From Panulirus ornatus (Eukaryota > Arthropoda > Malacostraca > Decapoda > Palinuridae), in contig NC_092271.1 of assembly GCF_036320965.1 (NCBI RefSeq), positions 28,653,036 to 28,717,035 of the forward strand: DNA of 64,000 bases, in the 5' to 3' direction. The position numbers and the translations under genes were made by a program. This document shows, one piece after another, positions 26,001-39,900 of this stretch. The notes under the pieces were generated by a model. The model was not told where the DNA came from. It saw only the letters and a list, made by a program, of their open reading frames with translations, and did no database searches. Each line of letters starts with the position of its first letter. The stretch's first letter is position 1.

Positions 26001-26983
26001 CAAAGCATCAGACTATACCATTTTTTCCTTCACTGGCTAAGTTAGTTTACATTATTGTGAATAGCATTGTTCCCCATAATACATCTAATAAAAGATCATA
26101 TGCTCCTTATGTGAATTTTAAGTTTGTCATAAATTCTTTAATTCATTTGTTTCATCTTATAGTGTACCTTAGCAAAGGTAAGTGAAACACAATCTAATCT
26201 TTTTTTCAATGAGTTTTATATCTATGTAAATGGGCTAGTAGGTGAGTATGTATACTTTTACCTGGTACAAATCCATTTTAGCCTTCATCTACTTAAGTGC
26301 TATTGATTAAGTGTTCCAATGTGGATTTTTCTATCAGTCTTCCAAATACTGTTATGTGTGATAAGCTAACTGATCTGTATTGCTACAGTAAATGCTCATT
26401 CATTTCCAACACATCCACCCTCCTCCGCACAACCCTATCCATAGCCCATGCCTCGCAACCATTAAACATTGTTGGAACCAATGTTCCTTCAAACATACCC
26501 ATTTTTGCTCTCCAAGATAACGTTCTCACCTTCCACACATTCTTCAATTCTCCCAGAACCTTCGCCCTCTCCCCCACCCTGTGACTCACTTCCGCTTTCA
26601 CGGTTCCATCCACTGCTAAATCCACTCCCAGATATCTAAATCACTTCACTTTCTCCAGTTTCTCTCCATTTAAACTTACCTTCCAATTAACTTGTTCCTC
26701 AACCCTACTGAACCTAACAACTTTGCTCTTATTTACATTTACTCTCAGCTTTCTTCTTTCACACACTTTACTAAACTCAGTCACCAGCTTCTGCAGTTTC
26801 TCAACCAAATCAGCCACCAGCGCGGCATCATCAGCGAACAACAACTTGCCTCACTTCCCAAGCCCTCTCATCCACAACGGACTGCACATTTGACCCTCTC
26901 TCCAAAAACTCTTGCATTCATATCCCTAACAACTCCATCCATTAACAAATTAAACAATCATGGAGACATAACGCACCCCTGTG

Positions 26984-27020
<37 letters not shown>

Positions 27021-30000
27021 CCCTAGGGATAGGGGATAAAGAATACTTCCCACGTATTCCCTGCGTGTCGTAGAAGGCGACTAAAAGGGAAGAGAGCAGG
27101 GGGCTGGAAATCCTCCCCTCTCGGTTTTTTAATTTTTCAAAAGAAGGTACAGAGAAAGGGGCCAGGTGAGGATATTCCCTCAAAGGTCCAGTCCTCTGTT
27201 CTTAACGCAACCTCGCTATTGCGGGAGATGGCGAATAGCATGAAAGAAAAGAAATATATATATATATATATATACAACAATGTTGTATGGTTGTGAGGCA
27301 TGGGCTATGGATAGTGTTGTGCGCAGGAGGATGGATGTGCTGGAAATGAGATGTTTGAGGACAATGTGTGGTGTGAGGTGGTTTGATCGAGTGAGTAACG
27401 TAAGGGTAAGAGAGATGTGTGGAAATAAAAAGAGCGTGGTTGAGAGAGCAGAAGAGGGTGTTTTGAAGTGGTTTGGGCACATGGAGAGAATGAGTGAGGA
27501 AAGATTGACCAAGAGGATATATGTGTCGGAGGTGGAGGGAACGAGGAGAAGAGGGAGACCAAATTGGAGGTGGAAAGATGGAGTGAAAAAGATTTTGTGT
27601 GATCGGGGCCTGAACATGCAGGAGGGTGAAAGGAGGGCAAGGAATAGAGTGAATTGGAGCGATGTGGTATACCAGGGTTGACGTGGACCAGCTTCTGCAG
27701 TTTCTCACATGAATCAGCCATCAGCGCTGTATCATCAGCGAACAACAAATGACTCACTTCCCAAGCTCTCTCATCCACAACAGACTTCATACTTGCCCCT
27801 CTTTCCAAAACTCTTGCATTCACCTCCCTAACAACCCCATCCATAAACAAATTAAACAACCATGGAGACATCACACACCCCTGCCGCAATCCTACATTCA
27901 CTGAGAACCAATCACTTTCCTCTCTTCCTAAACGTACACATGCCTTACACCCTCGATAAAAACTTTTCACTGCTTCTAACAACTTGCCTCCCACACCATA
28001 TATTCTTAATACCTTCCACAGAGCATCTCTATCAACTCTATCATATGCCTTCTCCAGATCCATAAATGCTACATACAAATCCATTTGCTTTTCTAAGTAT
28101 TTCTCACATACGTTCTTCAAAGCAAACACCTGATCCACACATCATCTACCACTTCTGAAACCACACTGCTCTTCCCCAATCTGATGCTCTGTACATGCCT
28201 TCACCCTCTCAATCAATACCCTCCCATATAGTTTACCAGGAATACTCAACAAACTTATACCTCTGTAATTTGAGCACTCACTCTTATCCCCTTTGCATTT
28301 GTACAATGGCACTATGCACGCATTCCGCCAATCCTCAGGCACCTCACCATGAGTCATACATACATTGAATAACCTTACCAACCAGTCAATAATACAGTCA
28401 CCCCCTTTTTTAATAAATTCCACTGCAATACCATCCAAACCTGCTGCCTTGCCGGCTTTCATCTTCCGCAAAGCTTTTACTACCTCTTCTCTGTTTACCA
28501 AATCATTTTCCCTAACCCTCTCACTTTGCACACCACTTCAACCAAAACACCCTATATCTGCCACTCTATCATCAAACACATTCAACAAACCTTCAAAATA
28601 CTCACTCCATCTCTTTCTCACATCACCACTACTTGTTATCACCTCCCCATTTGCGCCCTTCACTGAAGTTCCCATTTGCTCCCTTGTCTTACGCACTTTA
28701 TTTACCTCCTTCCAGAACATCTTTTTATTCTCCCTAAAATTTAATGATACTCTCTCACCCCAACTCTCATTTGCCCTCTTTTTCACCTCTTGCACCTTTC
28801 TCTTGACCTCCTCTCTCTTTCTTTTATACATCTCCCACTCAATTGCATTTTTTCCCTGCAAAAATCGTCCAAATGCCTCTCTCTTCTCTTTCACTAATCT
28901 TACCTCTTCATCCCACCACTCACTACCCTTTCTAATCAACCCACCTCCCACTCTTCTCATGCCACAAGCATCTTTTGCACAATCCATCACTGATTCCCTA
29001 AATACATCCCATTCCTCCCCCACTCCCCTTACTTCCATTGTTCTCACCTTTTTCCATTCTGTACTCAATCTCTCCTGGTACTTCCTCACACAAGTCTCCT
29101 TCCCAAGCTCACTTACTCTCACCACCCTCTTCACCCCAACATTCACTCTTCTTTTCTGAAAACCCATACAAATCTTCACCCTCGCCTCCACAAGATAATG
29201 ATCAGACATCCCTCCAGTTGCACCTCTCAGCACATTAACATCCAAAAGTCTCTCTTTCGCGCGCCTGTCAATTAACACGTAATCCAATAACGCTCTCTGG
29301 CCATTTCTCCTCCTTACATACGTATATTTATGTATATCTCGATTTTTAAACCAGGTATTCCCAATCACCAGTCCTTTTTCAGCACATAAATCTACAAGCT
29401 CTTCACCATTTCCATTTACAACACTGAACACCCCATGTATACCAATTATTCCTTCAACTGCCACATTACTCACCTTTGCCTTCAAATCACCCATCACTAT
29501 AACCCAGTCTCGTGCATCAAAACCACTAACACACTCATTCAGCTGTTCCCAAAACACTTGCCTCTCATGATCTTTCTTCTCATGCCCAGGTGCATATGCA
29601 CCAATAATCACCCATCTCTCTCCATCAACTTTCAGTTTTACCCATATTAATCGAGAATTTACTTTCTTACATTCTATCACAGACTCCCACAACTCCTGTT
29701 TCAGGAGTACTGCTACTCCTTCCCTTGCTCTTGTCCTCTCACTAACCCCTGACTTTACTCCCAAGACATTCCCAAACCACTCTTCCCTTTTACCCTTGAG
29801 CTTCGTTTCACTCAAAGCCAAAACATCCAGGTTCCTTTCCTCAAACATAATACCTATCTCTCCTTTTTTCACATCTTGGTTACACCCACACACATTTAGA
29901 CACCCCAGTCTGAGCCTTCGAGGAGGCTGAGCACTCCCCGCGTGACTCCTTCTTCTGTTTTCCATTTTAGAAAGTTAAAAAAAATACAAGGAGGGGAGGA

Positions 30001-30895
30001 TTTCTGGCCCCCCACTCCCGTCCCCTCTAGTTGCCTTCTATGACACGCGAGGAATATATATATATTAGGTACAGTAGGGTTGAGGGTCAAGTCAATTGGG
30101 AGGTGAGTTTAAATGGAGAAAAACTGGAGGAAGTGAAGTGTTTTAGATATCTGGGAGTGGATCTGGCAGCGGATGGAACCATGGAAGCGGAAGTGGATCA
30201 TAGGGTGGGGGAGGGGGCGAAAATTCTGGGAGCCTTGAAGAATGTGTGGAAGTCAAGAACATTATCTCGGAAAGCAAAAATGGGTATGTTTGAAGGAATA
30301 GTGGTTCCAACAATGTTGTATGGTTGCGAGGCGTGGACTATGGATAGAGTTGTGCGCAGGAGGATGGATGTGCTGGAAATGAGATGTTTGAGGACAATGT
30401 GTGGTGTGAGGTGGTTTGATCGAGTAAGTAACGTAAGGGTAAGAGAGATGTGTGGAAATAAAAAGAGCGTGGTTGAGAGAGCAGAAGAGGGTGTTTTGAA
30501 ATGGTTTGGTCACATGGAGAGAATGAGTGAGGAAAGATTGACCAAGAGGATATACGTGTCGGAGGTGGAGGGAACGAGGAGAAGAGGGAGACCAAATTGG
30601 AGGTGGAAAGATGGAGTGAAAAAGATTTTGTGTGATCGGGGCCTGAACATGCAGGAGGGTGAAAGGAGGGCAAGGAATAGAGTGAATTGGAGCGATGTGG
30701 TATACCGGGGTTGACGTGCTGTCAGTGGATTGAATCAAGGCATGTGAAGCGTCTGGGGTAAACCATGGAAAGCTGTGTAGGTATGTATATTTGCGTGTGT
30801 GGACGTATGTATATACATGTGTATGGGGGTGGGTTGGGCCATTTCTTTCATCTGTTTCCTTGCGCTACCTCGCAAACGCGGGAGACAGCGGCAAA

Positions 30896-30979
<84 letters not shown>

Positions 30980-33900
30980 GTTTCCCATTTTAGAAAGTTA
31001 GAAAAATACAAGGAGGGGAGGATTTCTGGCCCCCCGCTCCCGTCCCCTCTAGTCACCTTCTACGACAAGCGAGGAATGCGTGGGAAGTATTCTTTCACCC
31101 CTATCCTCATGAGAGGTTGTTTAATTTGTTTATGGATGGGGTTGTTAGGGAGGTGAATGCAAGAGTTTTGGAAAGAGGGGCAAGTATGAAGTCTGTTGGG
31201 GATGAGAGAGCTTGGGAAGTGAGTCAGTTGTTGTTCGCTGATGATACAGCGCTGGTGGCTGATTCATGTGAGAAACTGCAGAAGCTGGTGACTGAGTTTG
31301 GTAAAGTGTGTGAAAGAAGAAAGTTGAGAGTAAATGTGAATAAGAGCAAGGTTATTAGGTACAGTAGGGTTGAGGGTCAAGTCAATTGGGAGGTGAGTTT
31401 GAATGGAGAAAAACTGGAGGAAGTGAAGTGTTTTAGATATCTGGGAGTGGATCTGGCAGCGGATGGAACCATGGAAGCGGAAGTGGATCATAGGGTGGGG
31501 GAGGGGGCGAAAATTCTGGGGGCCTTGAAGAATGTGTGGAAGTCGAGAACATTATCTCGGAAAGCAAAAATGGGTATGTTTGAAGGAATAGTGGTTCCAA
31601 CAATGTTGTATGGTTGCGAGGCGTGGGCTATGGATAGAGTTGTGCGCAGGAGGATGGATGTGCTGGAAATGAGATGTTTGAGGACAATGTGTGGTGTGAG
31701 GTGGTTTGATCGAGTGAGTAACGTAAGGGTAAGAGAGATGTGTGGAAATAAAAAGAGCGTGGTTGAGAGAGCAGAAGAGGGTGTTTTGAAGTGGTTTGGG
31801 CACATGGAGAGGATGAGTGAGGAAAGATTGACCAAGAGGATATATGTGTCGGAGGTGGAGGGAACAAGGAGAAGAGGGAGACCAAATTGGAGGTGGAAAG
31901 ATGGAGTGAAAAAGATTTTGTGTGATCGGGGCCTGAACATGCAGGAGGGTGAAAGGAGGGCAAGGAATAGAGTGAATTGGAGCGATGTGGTATACCGGGG
32001 CTGACGTGCTGTCAGTGGATTGAATCAAGGCATGTGAAGCGTCTGGGGTAAACCATGGAAAGCTGTGTTGGTATGTATATTTGCATGTGTGGACGTATGT
32101 ATATACATGTGTATGGGGGGGGGTTGGGCCATTTCTTTCGTCTGTTTCCTTGCGCTACCTCGCAAACGCGGGAGACAGCGACAAAGCATAAAAGCATGTG
32201 TATGTATATACACATGTATATACATACATGTCCACACACGCAAATATACATACCTAAACATCTCAATGTACACATATATATACACACACAGACATATACA
32301 TATATACAAATGTACATAATTCATACTGTCTGCCTTTATTTATTCCCATCGCCACCTCGCCACACATGGAATAACAACCCCCTCCCCCCTCATGTGTGCG
32401 AGGTAGCGCTAGGCAAAGACAACAAAGGCCCCATTCATTCACACTCAGTCTCTAGCTGTCATGTAATAATGCACCGAAACCACAGCTCCCTTTCCACATC
32501 CAGGCCCCACAGAACTTTCCATGGTTTACCCCAGATGCTTCACATGCCCTGGTTCAATCCATTGACAGCACATTGACCCCGGTATACCACATCGTTCCAA
32601 TTCACTCTATTCCTTGCACGCCTTTCACCCTCCTGCATGTTCAGGCCCCGATCACTCAAAATCTTTTTCACTCCATCTTTCCACCTCCAATTTGGTCTCC
32701 CACTTCTCCTCGTTCCCTCCACCTCTGACACATATATCCTCTTGATCAATCTTTCCTCACTCATTCTCTCCATATGACCAAACCACTTCAAAACACCCTC
32801 TTCTGCTCTCTCAACCACACTCTTTTTATTTCCACACATCTCTCTTACCCTTACATTACTTACTCGATCAAACCACCTCACACCACATATTGTCCTCAAA
32901 CATCTCATTTCCAGCACATCCACCCTCCTGCGCACAACTCTATCCACGCCTTGCAACCATACAACATTGTTGGAACCACTATTCCTTCAAACATACCCAT
33001 TTTTGCTTTCCGAGATAATGTTCTCGACTTCCACACATTCTTCAAGGCTCACAGAATTTTCGCCCTCTCCCACACCTTATGATTTACTTCCACTTTCATG
33101 GTTCCATTCGCTGCCAAATCCACTCCCAGATATCTAAAACACTTCACTTCCTCCAGTTTTTCTCCATTCAAACTTACCTCCCAATTGACTTGACCCTCAA
33201 CCCTACTGTACCTAATTACCTTGCTCTTATTCACATTTACTCTCAACTTTCTTCTTTCACACACTTTACCAAACTCAGTCACCAGCTTCTGCAGTTTCTC
33301 ACATGAATCAGCCACCAGCGCTGTATCATCAGTGAACAACAACTGACTCACTTCCCAAGCTCTCTCATCCACAACAGACTGCATACTTACCCCTCTTTCC
33401 AAAACTCTTGCATTCACCTCCCTAACAACCCCATCCATAAACAAATTAAACAACCATGGAGACATCACACACCCCTGCCGCAAACCTACATTCACTGAGA
33501 ATCAATCACTTTCCTCTCTTCCTACACGTACACATGCCTTACATCCTCGATAAAAACTTTTCACTGCTTCTAAAAACTTGCCTCCCACACCCTATACTCT
33601 TAATACCTTCCACAGAGCATCTCTATCATATGCCTTCTCCAGATCCATAAATGCTACATACAAATCCATTTGCTTTTCTAAGTATTTCTCACATACATTC
33701 TTCAAAGCAAACACCTGATCCACACATCCTCTACCACTTCTGAAACCACACTGCTCTTCCCCAATCTGAATCTCTGTACATGCCTTCACCCTCTCAATCA
33801 ATACCCTCCCATATAATTTACCAGGAATACTCAACAAACTTATACCTCCGTAATTTGAGCACTCACTCTTATCCCCTTTGCCTTTGTACAATGGCACTAT

Positions 33901-36900
33901 GCACGCATTCCGCCAATCCTCAGGCACCTCACCATGAGTCATACATACATTGAATAACCTTACCAACCAGTCAATAATACAGTCACCCCCTTTTTTAATA
34001 AATTCCACTGCAATACCATCCAAACCCGCTGCCTTGCCGGCTTTCATCTTCCGCAAAGCTTTTACTACCTGCCATTTCTCTCATATGTATGATATGTATC
34101 TGTATGTATATGTGCGTATATAGACATTTATGTATATATATGTGTATGTGAGTGGATGGGCCATTCTTCATCTGTTTCCTGGCACTACCTTGCTGATGCA
34201 GGAGACGGCGATCAATTATAATAATAAAATTATATTTAATTTTATTTCATTTCATTTATCATACTTGACTGCCATTTCCTACTTCAACAAGGTAGCGCCA
34301 GGAAAATGACAAAGAATGACCCATCCACTCACATACACATATCATTACATAAACATCCATACACGCACATATACATATCAAAATATACACATATACCATT
34401 CATACTTGCTAGCCTTCATTCATTCCTAGCACTACCCTGCCTCACAGACAACAGCATTGCTACCTACTGCTTCAGCAGGGCAGTGCCAGGTAAACTGACA
34501 AAATGGCCACATTTATTCACAGTCAGTCTTTAGTTGTCATGTGTACTGCACCAAAACCAGAGCTCGCTATACACATCCAGACCTTTCCATGGTTTATCCC
34601 AGATGTTTTCTCAACTTTTCCACTTTCCTCTTTTTTGCTTTCATATACCTCTTTTACCTGTTATTTGATCTTACACTTTTGTCTTTTGTTTTATCTGCAT
34701 TCCTACTGAGCTCTACTTTCATCTCCTCACTGCCATCCTCATCTTCTCATATCTTTTCATGCTCACTTTCACTATCACCTATCTCTTCTGTTTCTTCACT
34801 TTTTTATCATCACTTATATGTACTAATCATGGAGGAAGTCTTACACTCAAGGGGCTGCATCTCTTGAACGTTCTCTTCTGTCATACAACCTCTTAAATTT
34901 TTGTATGCTGTTTGCATTTACAATGTCCTCAGTTGATTGTTCCATTCATTCACTACTCATACTATGAAAAGTATTTCTTTACATCCTTATTTACAAGTCT
35001 CTTACTTAATTTCATGTTATGTCCCCTGGTTGTTCTATCCCTAAATCTCTCAAAGAAGTATCCACTGTCCACTTCAATGATCACTTCTAAAAACAAGATT
35101 TTGATCAGGTCACCCCCTCAATCTTATCCCTTCCAAGGTGGGTAAATATAAAGCCTCATGTCTTTCCTTGTAGCTTAGCTGTTACTTCTTGTACCATAGT
35201 TGTTGCCCTCCTATGGACCATCTATTTGTGGTTCTTTAAGCGTGGTGACAAAGCTTGAGAAGCATATTTCAGGCTTAGCCTTACCTAAGATATAAAAAGC
35301 TTGCCATGTTGATTTTAAGCCAGCTCTTTTATTTGAACTGCATAAATCACTAAACCATTTACATCTACTTTTTCACCATATATTTCAATAATCTGGCAAT
35401 CATGCATCCCAAATCCACATGTTTCTGGTGCCACTTCCTTGCTTACACCACTTATTACACATTCAGCATACACTAAGTGCTAGTTTTCTATATTTCTATG
35501 GATAGTTCACATAGATTGCCTTTACTTTTTGAGAATTTTTGCATGGATGCTTGGTTTGCAGTCTTTGTGCTTGACTATCTTTAGCTTCTTAACATTGTTC
35601 ATTCTCTTTATCATTACTTTTTATAGTCTGTTACCACATTTGTAACATCTTAAGAGTTTTGCCACTTTTCCCTATTACTTAATTCTGTAAGCATAATGAA
35701 AAGTCAAATCATCTATTATGGTCAACTCTCTTTCTATACAATTTTTCACTTTCTTCACTGTATCTAAAGATGACCAAGTATCTCCTTTCACTGTCTTCCA
35801 CCATTATATGAGAGAGTACCTACCTATGAGGTGATATTGCCCAAAAAGGTAGGGCATGTGCAGTGCTCAACAAGTCCTGCTTGATGAAATGCACTGTCTT
35901 TCTATGCTATCATCCAGTTTATATGGTTGTCAATCAAAGGTTTCTCATGGATTGAGCTCTACCATAAAAGAGAGTAGAGGACAGTACCTACCTATTTGTG
36001 CTACAGAAGAAATTTTGCCAATGGCAAGGCTATCATTTACCACTCACAATGTTTCGTCCTCAATGAATAATACTGTTTCTCTCAGTTGCCATGCTCATTA
36101 CATAATCATCAATCCATGGTTCATATTGAAATGAGTTCAACCATACCCCAGGTTTTCTTTTGAAAGTTTCTGCAGCTGTTTCTTGCATGTTTCATATTTC
36201 TCCAGGTGGTACACTGAATAATCTTTCTATTTTGTTTCTTAAGTCCCTGCCAGGGTCACTAACATAGTCACCTACTTCCTTCACACTACAAAGTTTTCAG
36301 ACCTAACTAACTTTCTCTAAATCCTTTAATATATTGCCATGCACCATCATAATGAACCTTCCTCTTCCTTCTGTGCCATACATTTAATGTTATCTCAACC
36401 TTTCATGATAGTCCATGTGCTCCATTCATCCAATTCTACTTGTGAAATGTTTCTGAATTCTTTCAAGTTTATTAATTTTAGCTTTTTTCTTGGTGACCAT
36501 AAAAAACAGCATTATCTAAGTATTTGTTTTCATGCACACAGTGAACACTCATCATCAGCTACCTATCTGTAACTCACAGAGAAAACTATAATCACTCATT
36601 ACTTAAATTGATATTTTTTTCTTTAGATCTCCAAATTCCAGCTCTTCATTAACTCCTAGTTGTTTTAGCTTTCCCTTCAATACCAATTTCATTTTCTGTA
36701 AAAGCAGCATTACCCATCTTTCCATTACTTAATTGTTCAAATTTTCCTCCACTGAATTCTATCAAATTCTCCTCTGCCAATTTATATATTACTTTTTAAA
36801 TCATGCATTCTTTCATCCCTTATTCTGTCATCTTCCTCTCTTACCATCTGCAAGGCAATGTACAGTGCTCTTCCATTTCCATTCATCTACTGTTTTCTAA

Positions 36901-39900
36901 CTTCCTTAATAATATTCTATTCATCACCTACCTTCACTGCATGTAATTACATTCATGAACTACACTTCTCATCCTTCACTTCACATTAAATTTCCTGTTA
37001 ATAATTCCTTTTTATAGTATATCCAACTCCAGTCATGCTTCTTCACTCCTGTATGCCGACTCTGCTAGCAATGAATGAATCTTATACAAACACTCCTCAC
37101 CTTGCCACTTTACTATCCCAAATTTTCTATATTCTAAATGGTTAGTGCTAATGCTAAATTTTGTTGAATAATGTCACACCAATCTTTGTCAATTTTCCCC
37201 GGTTCCAAATGTATTTTATTTACTTTTCAAAGTATGTGCAACTGATAATGCTAATTACTTTGTAACTTCCTCCTGAGTGACTAATCCAGGGGTGTCAAGA
37301 AAAACCAGCTGAGTTGAACCAATATTGTGGATGGCTTGAGCACAGACCTCTGTTGTGTGGACCTTTGATGACACACTGCACACCTGCCAAAGATAATTTA
37401 ATGAGATTTACATAAACTCTAAACTCAAGGAACACCTCAATTAAATGTCCTAAGATCTAACAGATACTGTGGCTCTATCAGTAGTGTGCATCTTGTACAC
37501 TAACGTGCAATTAAAAGTTGGGACTGGCTGAAAGCAACATAAGCTAAAAGAGAGAGAGAAAAAAAGTAGGGGGAGGGAAGAATTCTGGATACAACTAACT
37601 TCCTACTGCAAAGTAAACTTGCTAAATCACCCACATACTGCTCTAAGTAATAAAAGGAATGATCATTCATAATACAGTTTCTTGAATAATATCTTGTAAA
37701 TGATGAAAAGATCAGTAAAAAAGATTTACAAGCCAAAATTATCATCATTTGCACCACATCACTCAATCCTCTCCTCAAGAAAATATATGGGTACATGATG
37801 GGAAGAGGTTTAGTGTTTCATCATAAAATAAACATAAATTGCCTCTCTCTCTCTCTCATTCTCTATTCCTTATGATTGGCCACATTTCTAAAGCTACACA
37901 CCCCAAACTTGGGGTAGAGATACAAGTTCGTGCAGGAAATGACATGGACTATGTGGCTGTAAACTCATTTCAAGGCTGCAAAGTGAAACCAAAATGACCA
38001 ATATAGAAATTTTTGGTAAACAGGACAAACAACTGAGCTCAAACATGTGGGTACAAATACAAATTTGTACGGAATTAACACAGGATGTAAGGCCATGGTC
38101 TCACAGTCTTTTTTGAGGCTGCAAAATGATGTCAAATTGACCAACATAGCAAACTGTGGCAAACAGGCTGATCAACTGCTCTCAAATTGGTGGGTACTGC
38201 TACAGCTTTGTATGGGAAGCATAATGGGCTATGTGGCTGTGGATTCAGAGGCAATTTTGAGGCTGCAAACCGTGGCCGGTGACCAACATAGCAATTGTGG
38301 TCACATACGATAACTAACACGTCTCAGTTTGGTGAAAACAAATACAAATCTGCTCAAGAAGTAACATCAGCTGTCTAGCAGCCTCAGAGGCCATTCTAAG
38401 GCTATTAATTGATGCCAAAGTGACCAGTACAGCAATTTTTGGCAAACAGGATAACCAAATCTTGGGAACAGAAACAACTTTGTGCAGGAAGTAACATGGC
38501 CTATGTGGTTGCAACCTGAGAGGCAATTTTGATGCATACTAAGGACTAAGAGACCAACATAGCAATTTTTGGCAAAAAGGACAATCAATACATCTCAAAA
38601 CAATAGGTAAAGATACAACTTGGGAGAAAGTAACATGAGGTATATGGCCATGGTTTTAAGGCTAATTTGGGGCCACCAAAGGCTACTTTTTAAAAGCCCT
38701 TATGTACTTTTGGGTGAAGCATAGGTTGGTAATACCATAAAATAATTCAGTACAATGTAGCATTTAAAACATGCTTACAGAAGACTAACTGATGACCTAG
38801 GAAAGACAAGCAGAACCTGGGGATGACCTGGGGATGAAGTGCAGAAAATATGTTTGAGGACTTAAGTGTGACCTAGGGAGAAAATGGGGAAGACCTAAGG
38901 AGAATCTAATGAAGTCTTATGAAGGACCACGGAAAGACCTGGATAGAACTTGAGAACTTGATGAAGACCTAAGTAGAAACTGCTAAAAATATGTTGGAGG
39001 ACCTTGTGGGGACTTGGTAAAGACCTAGGTAAGATTTTGGGAAGACCTGAAGAGAAACTGGGAAGAATGGGGGGGGGGGGGGGGGGGGGGAATACAAATT
39101 GAGGAAGCCCAGAAGGGCCCAGGGAGGATCTTAGAAAGATCTATGTTTCTTTTCGCATTTGTTTGTTACTTGTTCACCGCTGAACCATAGCATATGAGAC
39201 CCAGACTTTGGTTAAAGGTACTATATGGTTTAAAGTAACAGCATTTTGGCCTTAAAGACCATTTTGAGGGCAACAAAGGCCCCAACCTTTCCCCAAAAGA
39301 ACATGATACCATGTTAACAATCCATACACCAAAATAGGCCAGATTATGAGAACCTTAGTATAACCATATAGTGTACATAAGACCCCATTCATTTACAAAT
39401 AGCATATCTTGATCTATTTTATGTTAGGTTAAAACACACTCTAACATCTCTTATTCATATAATTTGTTGGTCCACTGTCCAAGTGCTGTTCAGGCGACCA
39501 TGTACTGCCAGTCCCCCGTTTGCTTTGTTCTGAATAGCTCAATGCAGGATAATTAATGGGCCAAGAACAGCCATCCTTAATATGGTTGTGTAAAAGTGGT
39601 TGATACCCTACAAAGAAATCAACTATCTTTAGCATACTCTATGTTGTATCCTTCTGTATTGGAAACAAGGAAGAATTTATGATATAAAATCAGTTAGTAT
39701 AATACATAATTACAGTTATAATTTCTTAAAAAACAAATAAACTTAGGCAGTATATTGAGAAAATAAAACTCCACAAGTATAATTCATTCAATCCATTATC
39801 AGGTTTCCCTCCTATTACAGTATCAATCCCCATTATTCAACAAAATACATAATACAATATTAACTCGGCACCATTTTTGCTGTATTTCAGACATTTGAAA

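Noticed and set aside
27275..30054. Twin-priming inversion of one RTE
   Set aside because: The order of the halves is wrong for it: the inverted 5' part lies downstream of the 3' part. Reported instead as an unexplained junction.
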